From assembly GCA_035760645.1 (NCBI GenBank), contig DASTSO010000141.1, positions 1 to 64,000 of the forward strand: DNA of 64,000 nucleotides, read 5' to 3'. A program made the position numbers and the translations under genes. Source of the stretch: DASSTY01 sp035760645. Its GTDB lineage: Bacteria; Gemmatimonadota; Gemmatimonadetes; Gemmatimonadales; GWC2-71-9. The stretch's first letter is position 1. Each line of letters begins with the position of its first letter. The notes below the pieces were generated by a model. That model made no database searches. It was not told the origin of the DNA and saw only the letters and a program-made list of their open reading frames with translations. This document shows, one piece after another, positions 9,578-18,027 of this stretch.

Positions 9578-9996
9578 TCCGCCGCGCGCTCCTCCCCGGG
9601 GGTGCCCGGATTCCCTTTGCGGAGCGCCTGAACCACGGCGACGACCACCGCGCCGGCGGGCGCGGGATCAGGCGTCGTGGGGAGGAGCAGCACGGGCAGC
9701 TCCGGCCGCAGATGCGCGAGCGCGAAGGCGAGCTCGTGGCCGCTGAGCCGCGGCAGCCGGGCGTCGGTGAGGACGAGATCCACGGCGCGCGGGCGCGGCT
9801 CCTGCGGGGCCGTCACCCCGCTCAGGAGCTCGAGCGCCGAGCGCCCATCCGAGAGCTCGTGCACCTGAAAGCCGAGCCCTCGCAGGGTGCGGGCGGCCCG
9901 ACGGCGGTCCAGCTCGTCGTGCTGCACCAGGAGAATCGTGTGCCGAGCCGAGGCCGCGTGATCCGCCCCGGCCAAGCTCGCTGAAGCCCTCGCCAT
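9574..9996 (-). CDS. Degenerate receiver-domain protein
   Basis: A 140-aa protein with the fold pattern of a response-regulator receiver (HTILLVQHDELDRRRAARTL at the N terminus, then AVDLVLTDARLP with D78 as the acceptor). The acidic pair is altered to QHDE. The invariant lysine that normally follows beta-5 is missing, and the segment after LPVLLLPTT is a Pro/Ala/Val stretch. It is probably a pseudo-receiver that does not switch by ordinary phosphorylation. There is no output domain. It is convergent with the LuxR gene and divergent from the sigma-factor gene. Confidence 0.72.
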   Translation of the reverse strand: MARASASLAGADHAASARHTILLVQHDELDRRRAARTLRGLGFQVHELSDGRSALELLSGVTAPQEPRPRAVDLVLTDARLPRLSGHELAFALAHLRPELPVLLLPTTPDPAPAGAVVVAVVQALRKGNPGTPGEERAAD

Positions 9997-10265
9997 CGCG
10001 GTTCCTTCGTCTGAGGGGCTACTGCGTGGAGGAGCGGTCGCAAGCTCGCACCCCTCCCCGGAGAGAGGATGGGCCTGCCGTCCTCCCGCATCCGTCCCAT
10101 CCGGCCCGCCGTCCCGGGCGAGCGGCTGCGAGGGAGGTCACTTCGCTCCCGGCCAGCCCCTGTGCAAATTTCGGTGTTGCAGGCATCTCCCGGCTCCCCG
10201 CGGCGGCGCTCGAGCGCCCTCGATCCGCGGCGGCAGCGGGCCGTGGCAGCCACCTCCGGGGACGG
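9997..10265. promoter_or_regulatory. Divergent upstream region of the receiver and sigma-factor genes
   Basis: A 269-base gap. A less GC-rich patch at 10164-10182 (GTGCAAATTTCGGTGTTGC) could hold a promoter for the sigma factor. I could not assign -35 and -10 boxes with confidence. Nothing else was recognised. Confidence 0.25.
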
Positions 10266-10769
10266 ATGACCGACGCGATCGCGCAGCTCTACCGCCAGTA
10301 CCACGACTCGCTGGTCCGGATGCTCTATCGCCGGACCGGGGACCGCGACCGCGCCGAGGATCTGGCGCAGGAGACCTTCGCGCGGGCGCTCCAGGCGCCG
10401 CCGCACAACCCCCGGCCGTGGCTCTTCGCCGTCGCCCTGAACCTGGTGCGGGAGGACGGGCGGCGGGCGGTGCGGCAGGGGCGCCGGCTGCAGCTGCTCC
10501 GGGCCGAGGCGGACCAGCCCGGAACGACGCCGCACGAGGAGCTGGAGGCCGCCGAGCGGCGCGCGGCGGTGCAGGCGGCGCTCGAGCGGCTGACCGACCG
10601 CGACCGCGAGGCGCTGCTGCTCAAGGCCGAGGGGTTCAGCTACGACGAGATCGCGAGCGCGCTGGGGCTGGCGCGCGGCGCGGTGGGCACCACGCTGGCG
10701 CGGGCCCGGCGGCGGCTGGTGGAGGCATACGGCGCGGGAGGCGCACAGGACCGACATGCGGCACGTTGA
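10266..10769 (+). CDS. ECF-type RNA polymerase sigma factor
   Basis: A 167-aa sigma-70 family protein with region 2 at about 8-70 (RAEDLAQETFARAL) and region 4 at about 105-160 (EALLLKAEGFSYDEIASALGLARGAVGTTLARARRRL). The ATG at 10266 puts region 2 at the usual distance from the N terminus. Longer in-frame starts add Arg-rich sequence not seen in the family. The next gene overlaps its 3' end by 14 bases and encodes a zinc-finger anti-sigma factor, the standard pairing. Confidence 0.92.
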   Translation: MTDAIAQLYRQYHDSLVRMLYRRTGDRDRAEDLAQETFARALQAPPHNPRPWLFAVALNLVREDGRRAVRQGRRLQLLRAEADQPGTTPHEELEAAERRAAVQAALERLTDRDREALLLKAEGFSYDEIASALGLARGAVGTTLARARRRLVEAYGAGGAQDRHAAR

Positions 10770-12111
10770 CGAAGGCACGCTCCACGCACTGCTCGACCAC
10801 GAGTTGACCGCCGACGAGGCGGGCGCGGTCGAGGCGCACCTGGCCGACTGTGACGAGTGCAGCCGGCTCATGGAAGGGGCGCGGCTGTTCGTCGCCGACG
10901 CCGACGGGCTGCTCGCCGCGCTCGCGCCGCCCGCGGCGGGCGAGGGCCGCGCGGACCGCACGGACCGCACGGACCGCGCGGAGGAGCCTGCGTTCATCGG
11001 CTCGGCGCTCCCCGAGCCCGAGCCGCATGAGGTCGCGGGCGGGATGCCGGAGCCGGTCATCCTGATTCCGCCCGAGCCCGAGGCCCCGCTGCCCGTCTGG
11101 GAGCGGCGGCGCACCTCGCGCGGGCCGCTGGGATTGATCGCGGCCGCGCTCGTGCTCACCGCGGCGGGCGGATACGTCGTCTTCGGCAATCGCGGCGGGG
11201 GCGCGGCGAAGTCGCTGGCCCCGATGGTGCCGAGCGTCGCCTTCGACGTCCCCGCCTCGGGGGCGGAGGTGGGCGGCGGCGACGACACCGCCCCCGCGAC
11301 GTCGCCCGTGGTGCGGGAGCCGATCGAGCCGCCGGCCCACGCCGCACCGGCCCGCGAAACGCCGCCGCCCGCCGCTCGGCGGCAGGAACCCGCCGTGGCC
11401 GCGCGGCCGGACAGCGAGGATTCGACCCCGGCCGACTCGGGCACCCCGGAGCCGGCCACGGCGCCGCCGCCCGCGGTGGCCGCTTCAGCGGCGCCCGCGG
11501 CACCAGTCCCCGCACGGGCCGACCGGCCGGCGCCGCGCGAGACGCCGGCCGAGATCGCCGCCCGGCTGCGGCGCGCGGAAGAAGCCCGCCGCGCCACCAT
11601 GATCGTCTCGGCGCGGGAGAACGCGCGCCGGGCGGCGGTCGCCGCCGACAATACGGCCCCGGCGGCGGGAGCCGATGCCGCGGCGGCCCCGGCGAGCTCG
11701 ACGGCCGCGACGCCGAGCGCACCCTCCGCGAGTCCGGTGTCCCCGAGCCCGACGGCGGCCGCGGAGGAGGCACGCGCGGCGGCCGACCGGCGCTACGGCA
11801 TCACCATGCGGCTCGGCCTCGACGAGGTGCACCGGATCCTCAACGGTCCGCTCCACGTCATCGACGGCTATCGGCCGCTCGTCACCGGCCTCACGGCGCC
11901 GGGCGTCGTGCGGGCGGTGTATACCGACGCGGCCGGCCATCTCATCACGCTCGACCAGCGGCGTGGCCGCGAGGGACGCGCGTCCGAGCCGCAGATCACG
12001 ACCTCCGGCAACCGCTCGACCGCCGAGTGGGCCATCGGCGACGTCTCCCTCACGCTTTCGGCCGCGATGCCGGCCGACGATTTCCGCTCGCTGGTGCGCC
12101 GCGTGCGCTGA
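10756..12111 (+). CDS. Membrane anti-sigma factor with zinc finger and long Ala/Pro linker
   Basis: A 451-aa protein. The N terminus carries a zinc-binding anti-sigma motif, H28-x3-C32-x2-C35 (HLADCDEC), that would hold the sigma factor upstream. A single transmembrane helix lies at about 124-143 (GLIAAALVLTAAGGYVVFG), so the rest is outside the cytoplasm. A very long Ala/Pro/Glu-rich linker (about 150-350) leads to a small folded C-terminal region (about 355-450, YGITMRLGLDEVHRILNG to the end) that I do not recognise. The linker length suggests it reaches across the periplasm. The short tandem repeat DRTDRTDRAE occurs near residue 75. Confidence 0.82.
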   Translation: MRHVDEGTLHALLDHELTADEAGAVEAHLADCDECSRLMEGARLFVADADGLLAALAPPAAGEGRADRTDRTDRAEEPAFIGSALPEPEPHEVAGGMPEPVILIPPEPEAPLPVWERRRTSRGPLGLIAAALVLTAAGGYVVFGNRGGGAAKSLAPMVPSVAFDVPASGAEVGGGDDTAPATSPVVREPIEPPAHAAPARETPPPAARRQEPAVAARPDSEDSTPADSGTPEPATAPPPAVAASAAPAAPVPARADRPAPRETPAEIAARLRRAEEARRATMIVSARENARRAAVAADNTAPAAGADAAAAPASSTAATPSAPSASPVSPSPTAAAEEARAAADRRYGITMRLGLDEVHRILNGPLHVIDGYRPLVTGLTAPGVVRAVYTDAAGHLITLDQRRGREGRASEPQITTSGNRSTAEWAIGDVSLTLSAAMPADDFRSLVRRVR

Positions 12112-12138
12112 GCGCCGCGCCGCGTCCCTCCGACCGAC

Positions 12139-14910
12139 ATGCTCGAGCTGCGCACCCTCGGGGTGCTGGACCTGCACGGGCCCGCGGGGACCGACTGCGG
12201 CGCCATCCTGCGGCAGCCGAAGCGGCTCGCGCTCCTGGCCTATCTCGCGGCGAGCGCGCCACGCCGCTTCCACCGGCGCGACACGCTCCTCGGCGTCTTC
12301 TGGCCCGAGCTCGACGCGGGCCACGCGCGCGCGGCGCTGCGCCGGGCGCTCTACTTCCTGCGGAAGGGTCTGGGCGAGGGCGTCGTCGTGGGACGCGGCG
12401 AGGAGGAGGTCGCCATCGCCGAGGAGCCCTTGTGGTGCGACGCGGCGGCCTTCGATGAGGCGATCGCGGCGGGGCGGCCGGCGGAGGCGCTCGCGCTCTA
12501 TCGCGGCGAGCTGCTGCACGGCTTCCACCTGGCGGGGGTTCCGGAGTTCGAGCGCTGGCTCGACGGCGAGCGCGCGACCCGGCGGGCGCAGGCCTCGCGC
12601 GCCGCGTGGACGCTGGCGGACACGAGCGAGCGCGCCGGCGAGACGGCGGACGCGGTACGCTGGGCGCGGCACGCCGCGGCGCTCACGCCCTACGACGAGG
12701 CCGCACTGCGGCGCCTCGTCGCCGCGCTCGACCGCCTGGGCGAGCGGCCCGCGGCGCTGCGCGCCTACGACGAGTTCGCGCAGCGGCTCGCGGCCGAGTA
12801 CGAGCTCGAGCCCTCGGCCGAGACGCGGGCCGCGGTCGAGGCGATCCGCCAGGGCCCGCGGCCCGCGCCCGCACCCGCGTCCGCGGCGGCCACGAAGCCC
12901 CCCGCGCCCGCCTCCCCGCCTCCCGCTCCCGCCGCGCCCGTCCTCACGCCCCCTCCCCCGACCCGCACGGCGGATCCCGCGGTGCTCGCGGTATTGCCGT
13001 TCGAGGTGCGCGCCGGCGCACACCTCGGATATCTCGCGCACGGCATGGTGGACCTCCTCTCGACCAAGCTCGACGGCGCGGGCGCGCTGCGCACGGTGGA
13101 CCCGCGCGCGCTGCTCGCCTACCGGGCGGAGGCCGGCTCGGGCCCGCTCGACCCGACCGCGAGCGCCGCGCTCGCGGCGCGCTTCGGCGCGGGCCGCGTG
13201 CTCGCGGGCGCGGTGGTGGAGGCGGGCGGCCGCCTGCAGCTCAGCGCGACGCTCTACGACGACGCGGGCGCGCCGCTCGCGCGCGCCGTAGTCGAGGGCG
13301 AGAGCGAGGGCGCGCTCTTCACCATGGTGGACGACCTCGCGCGGCAGCTCCTCGTGGGCGACGCACAGGGCCCGCACGCGCGGCTCACCCAGCTCGCCGG
13401 GCGCACGACCGGGTCGCTCGCGGCGCTGAAGGCGTGGCTCGAGGGGGAGCGGCACTTCCGGCTGAGCCGCTACTTCGAGGCGATCGATTGCTACCAGCGC
13501 GCCGTCGGCGAGGACCCGGCCTTCGCGCTCGCGCACTACCGGCTCGCCGCCGCGCTCGCGGCGAGCGCCATGCCGGAGCCCGCGCGCGCCGCGGCCGCGG
13601 AAGCGTTCGCGCATCGCGAGCGGCTCTCGGCGCACGCGCGCCTGCTGCTCGACGCGCAGCGCGCCTGGCTGCACGGCCAGGTGGCCGAGGCCGAGGCGCT
13701 CTACACGACGATCGTCGGCACCTACCCCGACGACATGGAGGCGTGGTTCCTCCTCGGCGACCTGCTCTTCCACGGCAACGCGATGCGGGGCCGCCCGTGC
13801 ACCGAGGCGCAGAGCGCCTTCCTGCGCACGCTCGCCTTCGAGCCCGGCCACGTGAGCGCGCGCGGCCACCTCGCGCGCATCGCGGCGCTCGAGGGCGAGA
13901 CCGCGGCCGTGGAGGCGCACGTCGCCAAGCTGCTCGCCGTGAGTCCCGCGAGCGACCAGGCCCTCGGCATGCGCGCGCTCCGGGCCGCGGTGCGCGGCGA
14001 TGCGGCCGAGCGGCGGCGCACGACCGACGAGCTGCTGCACGCGCGGGTGCTGACGGCGGCGATCGCGTTCTCGGACGTGGCGCTCTACGCGAACGACCTC
14101 GCCGGGGCGGAGGAGATCGCCGAGCGCTTCACCGCCGAGGTGCGCGCGCCCGAGCTGCAGGCGCTCTGCCGCACGATGCTCGCCCACCTGGCGCTCGCGC
14201 GCGGGCGGCGCCGTGCGGCGGAGACGGCGCTCGCCGCGGCGGAGGCGCTCGATCCGGTGCAATCGCTCCTGACGCGCGGCCTCTTCGCCACGCTGCCCTT
14301 CGTGCCGTACGCGGCGGATGCGCTGGAGGCGCTGCGCGCGCAGCTCGCCGCGTGGCCCGCCGCGGCGACGCCGCCGAGCCACCAGCTCGCGCTCGCGCTG
14401 CACAACGGGCTGCACGCGCACTTCCGCGCGTACCTGCTCGCCCACCTGAGCGCGCGCCTGGGCGATCTGCGTGCCCTCGACCGCTGGGGCGAGGAGCTCG
14501 CGCGGCTGCCGGCGCCGGCCCAGGGCACGACGCTCGTCTGGAACCTCGCGCGCAGCGTCGCGGCTCAGCGCCACCGGCTGCGTGGCGATGCGGCCGGCGC
14601 GCTCGAGGCGCTCGCCCGAAGTCGACTGGAAACGTGGTTTCAGCTCACCGTGGCCTCGCCCTTCTACGCCCAGGCGGGGGAGCGGTTCCTGCGCGCCGAG
14701 CTGCTGGCGGAGCTGGGGCGGGACGACGAGGCACTCGGCTGGTACCGCTCGCTGGTCGAGCGCTCGCCGTTCGAGCTCGTCTTCCGCGCGCCGGCGCACC
14801 GGCGCCAGGCCGCGCTCCACGAGCGCGCCGGCCGCGCCGAGGACGCGGCACGCCACCGGGCCGTGGCCGACGCGCTCTGGCGCGACGGCGAGCTGGTACC
14901 GCCCGAGTGA
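12139..14910 (+). CDS. BTAD (SARP-type) transcriptional regulator with TolB-like domain and TPR-like repeats
   Basis: A 923-aa protein. Residues about 1-90 form an OmpR-like winged helix (LRTLGVLDLHG, LLAYLAAS, FWPELDAGHARAALRRALYFLRK). Residues about 95-240 are a bacterial transcriptional activation (BTAD) domain of TPR-like helices. After an Ala/Pro linker, residues about 285-400 resemble a TolB N-terminal/FlgO-like domain (VLAVLPFEVRAG, LAHGMVDLLSTKLDGAGALRTVDP). The remaining 500 residues are tetratricopeptide-like helical pairs. There is no AAA/NACHT ATPase, unlike large actinobacterial SARP proteins. It starts 27 bases after the anti-sigma gene, so it is probably co-transcribed with it. 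Confidence 0.85.
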   Translation: MLELRTLGVLDLHGPAGTDCGAILRQPKRLALLAYLAASAPRRFHRRDTLLGVFWPELDAGHARAALRRALYFLRKGLGEGVVVGRGEEEVAIAEEPLWCDAAAFDEAIAAGRPAEALALYRGELLHGFHLAGVPEFERWLDGERATRRAQASRAAWTLADTSERAGETADAVRWARHAAALTPYDEAALRRLVAALDRLGERPAALRAYDEFAQRLAAEYELEPSAETRAAVEAIRQGPRPAPAPASAAATKPPAPASPPPAPAAPVLTPPPPTRTADPAVLAVLPFEVRAGAHLGYLAHGMVDLLSTKLDGAGALRTVDPRALLAYRAEAGSGPLDPTASAALAARFGAGRVLAGAVVEAGGRLQLSATLYDDAGAPLARAVVEGESEGALFTMVDDLARQLLVGDAQGPHARLTQLAGRTTGSLAALKAWLEGERHFRLSRYFEAIDCYQRAVGEDPAFALAHYRLAAALAASAMPEPARAAAAEAFAHRERLSAHARLLLDAQRAWLHGQVAEAEALYTTIVGTYPDDMEAWFLLGDLLFHGNAMRGRPCTEAQSAFLRTLAFEPGHVSARGHLARIAALEGETAAVEAHVAKLLAVSPASDQALGMRALRAAVRGDAAERRRTTDELLHARVLTAAIAFSDVALYANDLAGAEEIAERFTAEVRAPELQALCRTMLAHLALARGRRRAAETALAAAEALDPVQSLLTRGLFATLPFVPYAADALEALRAQLAAWPAAATPPSHQLALALHNGLHAHFRAYLLAHLSARLGDLRALDRWGEELARLPAPAQGTTLVWNLARSVAAQRHRLRGDAAGALEALARSRLETWFQLTVASPFYAQAGERFLRAELLAELGRDDEALGWYRSLVERSPFELVFRAPAHRRQAALHERAGRAEDAARHRAVADALWRDGELVPPE

Positions 14911-14935
14911 CGCAGGGACGCCCGCGCGCCGGCGC

Positions 14936-17509
14936 TCAGCCGCCGGGGCCGGCGGCTTCTTCCCCCACCTCGCCGGTCGGCGCGGCCGGGGCGCCGGCGC
15001 CGCTCTCGTTCCCGTTGCCGTTCGCGGCCCCGCGCCCGTCGCGCGTCCCTGCGCCGGCGGCCGTGGCGTCGAGCAGCTCGCGCACCTTGCGCAGGAAGTC
15101 GTCGGAGCCGAACGGCTTCTGAATGAAGTCGAGGTCCGACTCGGAGATGCCGCGCCGCACGATCTCGTCGTTGGTGTAGCCCGAGATGAAGAGCACCCGG
15201 AGCCCGGGGCGCAGCGCGAGCAGGCGATCGGCGAGCTCCCGGCCCCCCATCTCGGGCATCACGACGTCGGTGATGACGAGGTGCAGCGGCCCGCGGTGGC
15301 GCTCGAGGGCGAGCAGCGCGTCGCGGCCGTGGCGCGCCTCGATCACGGCGTAGCCCTGGCGCACGAGCATCTTGCGCAGCAGCTCGCGCACGCCCTCCTC
15401 GTCCTCGACGAGCAGGATCGTCTCGAGCCCCCGCAGCGCGTCGGCGTCGGCCGACTCGGGCGCCGCCGCCTCGGCGGCGGGGGCCTCGAGCAGCGGCCAG
15501 TAGACCTTCACCACCGTCCCCTGCCCCGGCTCGCTCGAGACCCGCACCACCCCGCCCGCCTGCCGCACGATCCCGTAGACGATCGACAGCCCCAGCCCCG
15601 CGCCGCTCGCCGGATCCTTGGTGGTGAAGAAGGGCTGGAAGAGCCGCGCCTGGGTCTCGCCGTCCATGCCGTGCCCGGTGTCGCTCACGGCGAGGGTGAG
15701 ATAGCGCCCGGGCTTGAGCTGCCGCCCCCGGGACGCCGCGCCCACCACCCGCTCGGCGGTCTCGATCGTGAGGGTGCCGCCGTGCGGCATCGCGTCGCGG
15801 GCGTTGAGGACCAGGTTCATGATCACCTGCTCCACCTGCGACGGATCGGCGCGCACGCGGCCGACCTCGGGGGCGAGCACGGTGGCGAGCTGGATGTCGG
15901 CGCCCAGGAGGCGCTGGACGAGGTGCTCCATCCCGCGCACCACCTCGTTGACCTCCACCGGCTGCGGCACCGCGCGCGGGCGCCGGCCGAAGGCGAGGAG
16001 CTGGCGCGTGAGCAGCGCTCCGCGCTCGGCGGCGCGGCGGATCTTCTCCACGTCCTGCGCGTGGGCGTCGCCGCGCGGCAGATCGCGCAGCAGGAGCTCG
16101 CTGTAGCCGTGGATCGCCGTGAGCACGTTGTTGAAGTCGTGGGCGATCCCGGTGGCGAGCCGGCCCACCGCGTCGAGCTTCTGCACCTGGCGCAGCTGCT
16201 CCTCGCTCTGGTGCAGGGCGGCCTTGGTGCGGGTGCGCTCGGTGATGTCGGTGACCTGCACGAGCCGAGCGCGGCCGGTGCCGAGCGGCAGCTCGTGCGA
16301 GGCGATCTCGACGTCCACGATCCCGCCGTCCTTCTTCTGGTGCTGGGTGACGGCGACCTGCTCGCGGCCGCTCACCGGCCGCTCGGGCGGATGGAGCCGC
16401 GCGGCGACGTCGTCGGGCGGCCGCAGGTCCATGACCGAGAGGGAGAGGAACTCGTCGCGCGCGTAGCCGTAGTGCCGCACCGCGGCGTCGTTGACGGCGA
16501 GGAACTGCAGCGTCTCGACGTCGAAGACCCACATCGGCTGCGGGTTGTTCTCGAAGAGGAGGCGGTAGCGCTGTTCGGCCGCGTCCGCGTCGTGCTCGAG
16601 GCGCGCGGCATCGACGCTGAGCGCGGCGGTCGCGGCGAGCTGCCCGGCGACGACCAGATCGGCCTCGGCGTAGCGGCGGCCCGATTCGGCCATCGCGAGC
16701 GTGAGCGCGCCGAGCACCTGCCCGCGTGCGACGAGGGGGACCACCATGTAGGACCCCGGCGCGAGCGCCTGGAGGCGTCGCAGATGCTCCTCGTCCTGGG
16801 CCAGCTCCTGCAGGTCCTCGGGCCGCACCTCCTCGACCAGCACCGGCTCGGGTACCGCCGGGTCGCCCCGCAGCGTGGCCGAGAGCTCGCGCGGCACGTA
16901 GCGGCGGAGACCGTGCAGCACCACCTCGCGCGCGAGCTCGCGGTGCGAGCTCGCCACGTAGCTCACGGTGCGGCCGGGACCGATGACGTGCACCAGGCAC
17001 CAGTCGGCGAGCGCGGGCACGGCGAGCTTGCAGACCGTCTGCAGCGTCGTCTCGTACTCGAGCGAGGAGGCGAGGAGCTGGCTCATCTCGGCGACGACGC
17101 CCACCGTCCGGTCCGCGCCGGGGGCCACGAGCGTGGGCGCCGCCGCCCCGCGCGCCAGCGTCCGGCGCGAGCTCAGCAGCAGGACGATCGTCGGGGCGAT
17201 GAGCGCGACCAGGACCAGGCTGCGCCGATCCTCGGGAGTGTAGCGCAGGATGTGCCCGCTCTCGGAGAGGAAGTGCAGCGCATAGAGCACGACGAGGAGC
17301 GCGCTGATGAGCCCCGGCCGCAGCCCGCCCCACAGCGTGGCGAGGACGAGGGTGAGCAGGAGCAGCGGGAAGGGGCTCGGGATGAGGATCCCGTGGCGGG
17401 TCAGCAGGTCGAGGATGATCGCCGTGGCCATCGTCAGCAGCGGCCCGCTGACGTTGGCGCCGAGCCGGGCCCAGTCGATCCCAGCCCACGACCGGCGCTC
17501 GTCGGTCAT
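14936..17509 (-). CDS. Hybrid sensor histidine kinase (DUF4118-like TM, GAF, PAS, kinase, receiver)
   Basis: An 857-aa protein from the ATG at 17509; a longer reading frame to 17635 adds unlikely sequence. Four transmembrane helices at about 15-100 resemble the KdpD-type DUF4118 sensor (FPLLLLTLVLATLWGGLRPG). A GAF domain follows (about 125-280) and then a PAS domain (about 300-420). The kinase core has the phospho-acceptor histidine near 456 (ATGIAHDFNNVL) and ATP-binding motifs NLVLNARDAMP and DTGHGMD. A C-terminal receiver (about 695-820) has its acceptor aspartate near 748 (LVITDVVMP) and lysine in FIQKPFG. The HDFNN type of H-box is common in NtrB-like hybrid kinases. No partner regulator is adjacent. 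Its stop converges on the stop of the BTAD regulator gene. Confidence 0.9.
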   Translation of the reverse strand: MTDERRSWAGIDWARLGANVSGPLLTMATAIILDLLTRHGILIPSPFPLLLLTLVLATLWGGLRPGLISALLVVLYALHFLSESGHILRYTPEDRRSLVLVALIAPTIVLLLSSRRTLARGAAAPTLVAPGADRTVGVVAEMSQLLASSLEYETTLQTVCKLAVPALADWCLVHVIGPGRTVSYVASSHRELAREVVLHGLRRYVPRELSATLRGDPAVPEPVLVEEVRPEDLQELAQDEEHLRRLQALAPGSYMVVPLVARGQVLGALTLAMAESGRRYAEADLVVAGQLAATAALSVDAARLEHDADAAEQRYRLLFENNPQPMWVFDVETLQFLAVNDAAVRHYGYARDEFLSLSVMDLRPPDDVAARLHPPERPVSGREQVAVTQHQKKDGGIVDVEIASHELPLGTGRARLVQVTDITERTRTKAALHQSEEQLRQVQKLDAVGRLATGIAHDFNNVLTAIHGYSELLLRDLPRGDAHAQDVEKIRRAAERGALLTRQLLAFGRRPRAVPQPVEVNEVVRGMEHLVQRLLGADIQLATVLAPEVGRVRADPSQVEQVIMNLVLNARDAMPHGGTLTIETAERVVGAASRGRQLKPGRYLTLAVSDTGHGMDGETQARLFQPFFTTKDPASGAGLGLSIVYGIVRQAGGVVRVSSEPGQGTVVKVYWPLLEAPAAEAAAPESADADALRGLETILLVEDEEGVRELLRKMLVRQGYAVIEARHGRDALLALERHRGPLHLVITDVVMPEMGGRELADRLLALRPGLRVLFISGYTNDEIVRRGISESDLDFIQKPFGSDDFLRKVRELLDATAAGAGTRDGRGAANGNGNESGAGAPAAPTGEVGEEAAGPGG

Positions 17510-17753
17510 GGCATACCTGCCGATCTCGAGTTCATGGGCCACGCGCCGGTCCTCAGCCTGGGAACAGGGGGCGGGAGTCGTCCACCGTTGCCAATCTGGC
17601 CCGGCCCCGGACCGCCATTCTGTGACCACCTTCACACGTACTTAGCTCACGGCGCCGGGGCTGGCGGGCGTGGCCGGCCGGCCCTTACTTGGGAAGGGGC
17701 GGCCCGTCGCCGTCCATTGCAGGGTTCATCGTCGTACCAGTGCAGGAGGAAGC

Positions 17754-17939
17754 ATGGCAGACGCCAACCGCAACACCCCCGGATCCGCCGACCGCCAGGA
17801 CCGCCAGCAGCGCCATCGCGCCGCCCGGCAGATGGGCGCCTCGGGCCATGAGGACGAGGGCGCCACGCCCGACGAGGCGCGGAACCTGACCGAGCACCGC
17901 GTCCCCAAGACCCGGAAGCACTCGAGCGGCGAGCTCTGA
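17754..17939 (+). CDS. Small hydrophilic protein, 61 aa
   Basis: The ATG at 17754 has an excellent ribosome-binding site (AGGAGG at 17744-17749) and the gene is followed by a strong intrinsic terminator, so this is a real transcription unit. The product is charged and probably disordered (DRQDRQQRHRAARQMGASGHEDEGATPDEARN). It has no membrane segment or cysteines. I recognise no family. The composition resembles small stress or nucleic-acid-binding proteins, but that is only an impression. Confidence 0.7.
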   Translation: MADANRNTPGSADRQDRQQRHRAARQMGASGHEDEGATPDEARNLTEHRVPKTRKHSSGEL

Positions 17940-17970
17940 GGTCCGCGGTCCCCCAATCCACGCATGCCAT

Positions 17971-18002
17971 GAGCGCCCCTCGCGGGGCGCTCGTTTCTTT
18001 TT
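17971..18002 (+). terminator. Intrinsic terminator after the 61-aa gene
   Basis: A perfect 9-bp GC stem (GAGCGCCCC, 17971-17979, and its complement 17984-17992) with a TCGC loop is followed by GTTTCTTTTT. It is a textbook Rho-independent terminator for the plus strand, placed 31 bases after the stop codon. The next gene converges on it from the right. Confidence 0.92.
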
Positions 18003-18027
18003 CCGATCGCCGTGGCCGGGATCGTCC

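Noticed and set aside
17509..17635. Longer N terminus for the hybrid histidine kinase
   Set aside because: The extra 42 residues have no domain and no better ribosome site. The 17509 start places the membrane helices normally.
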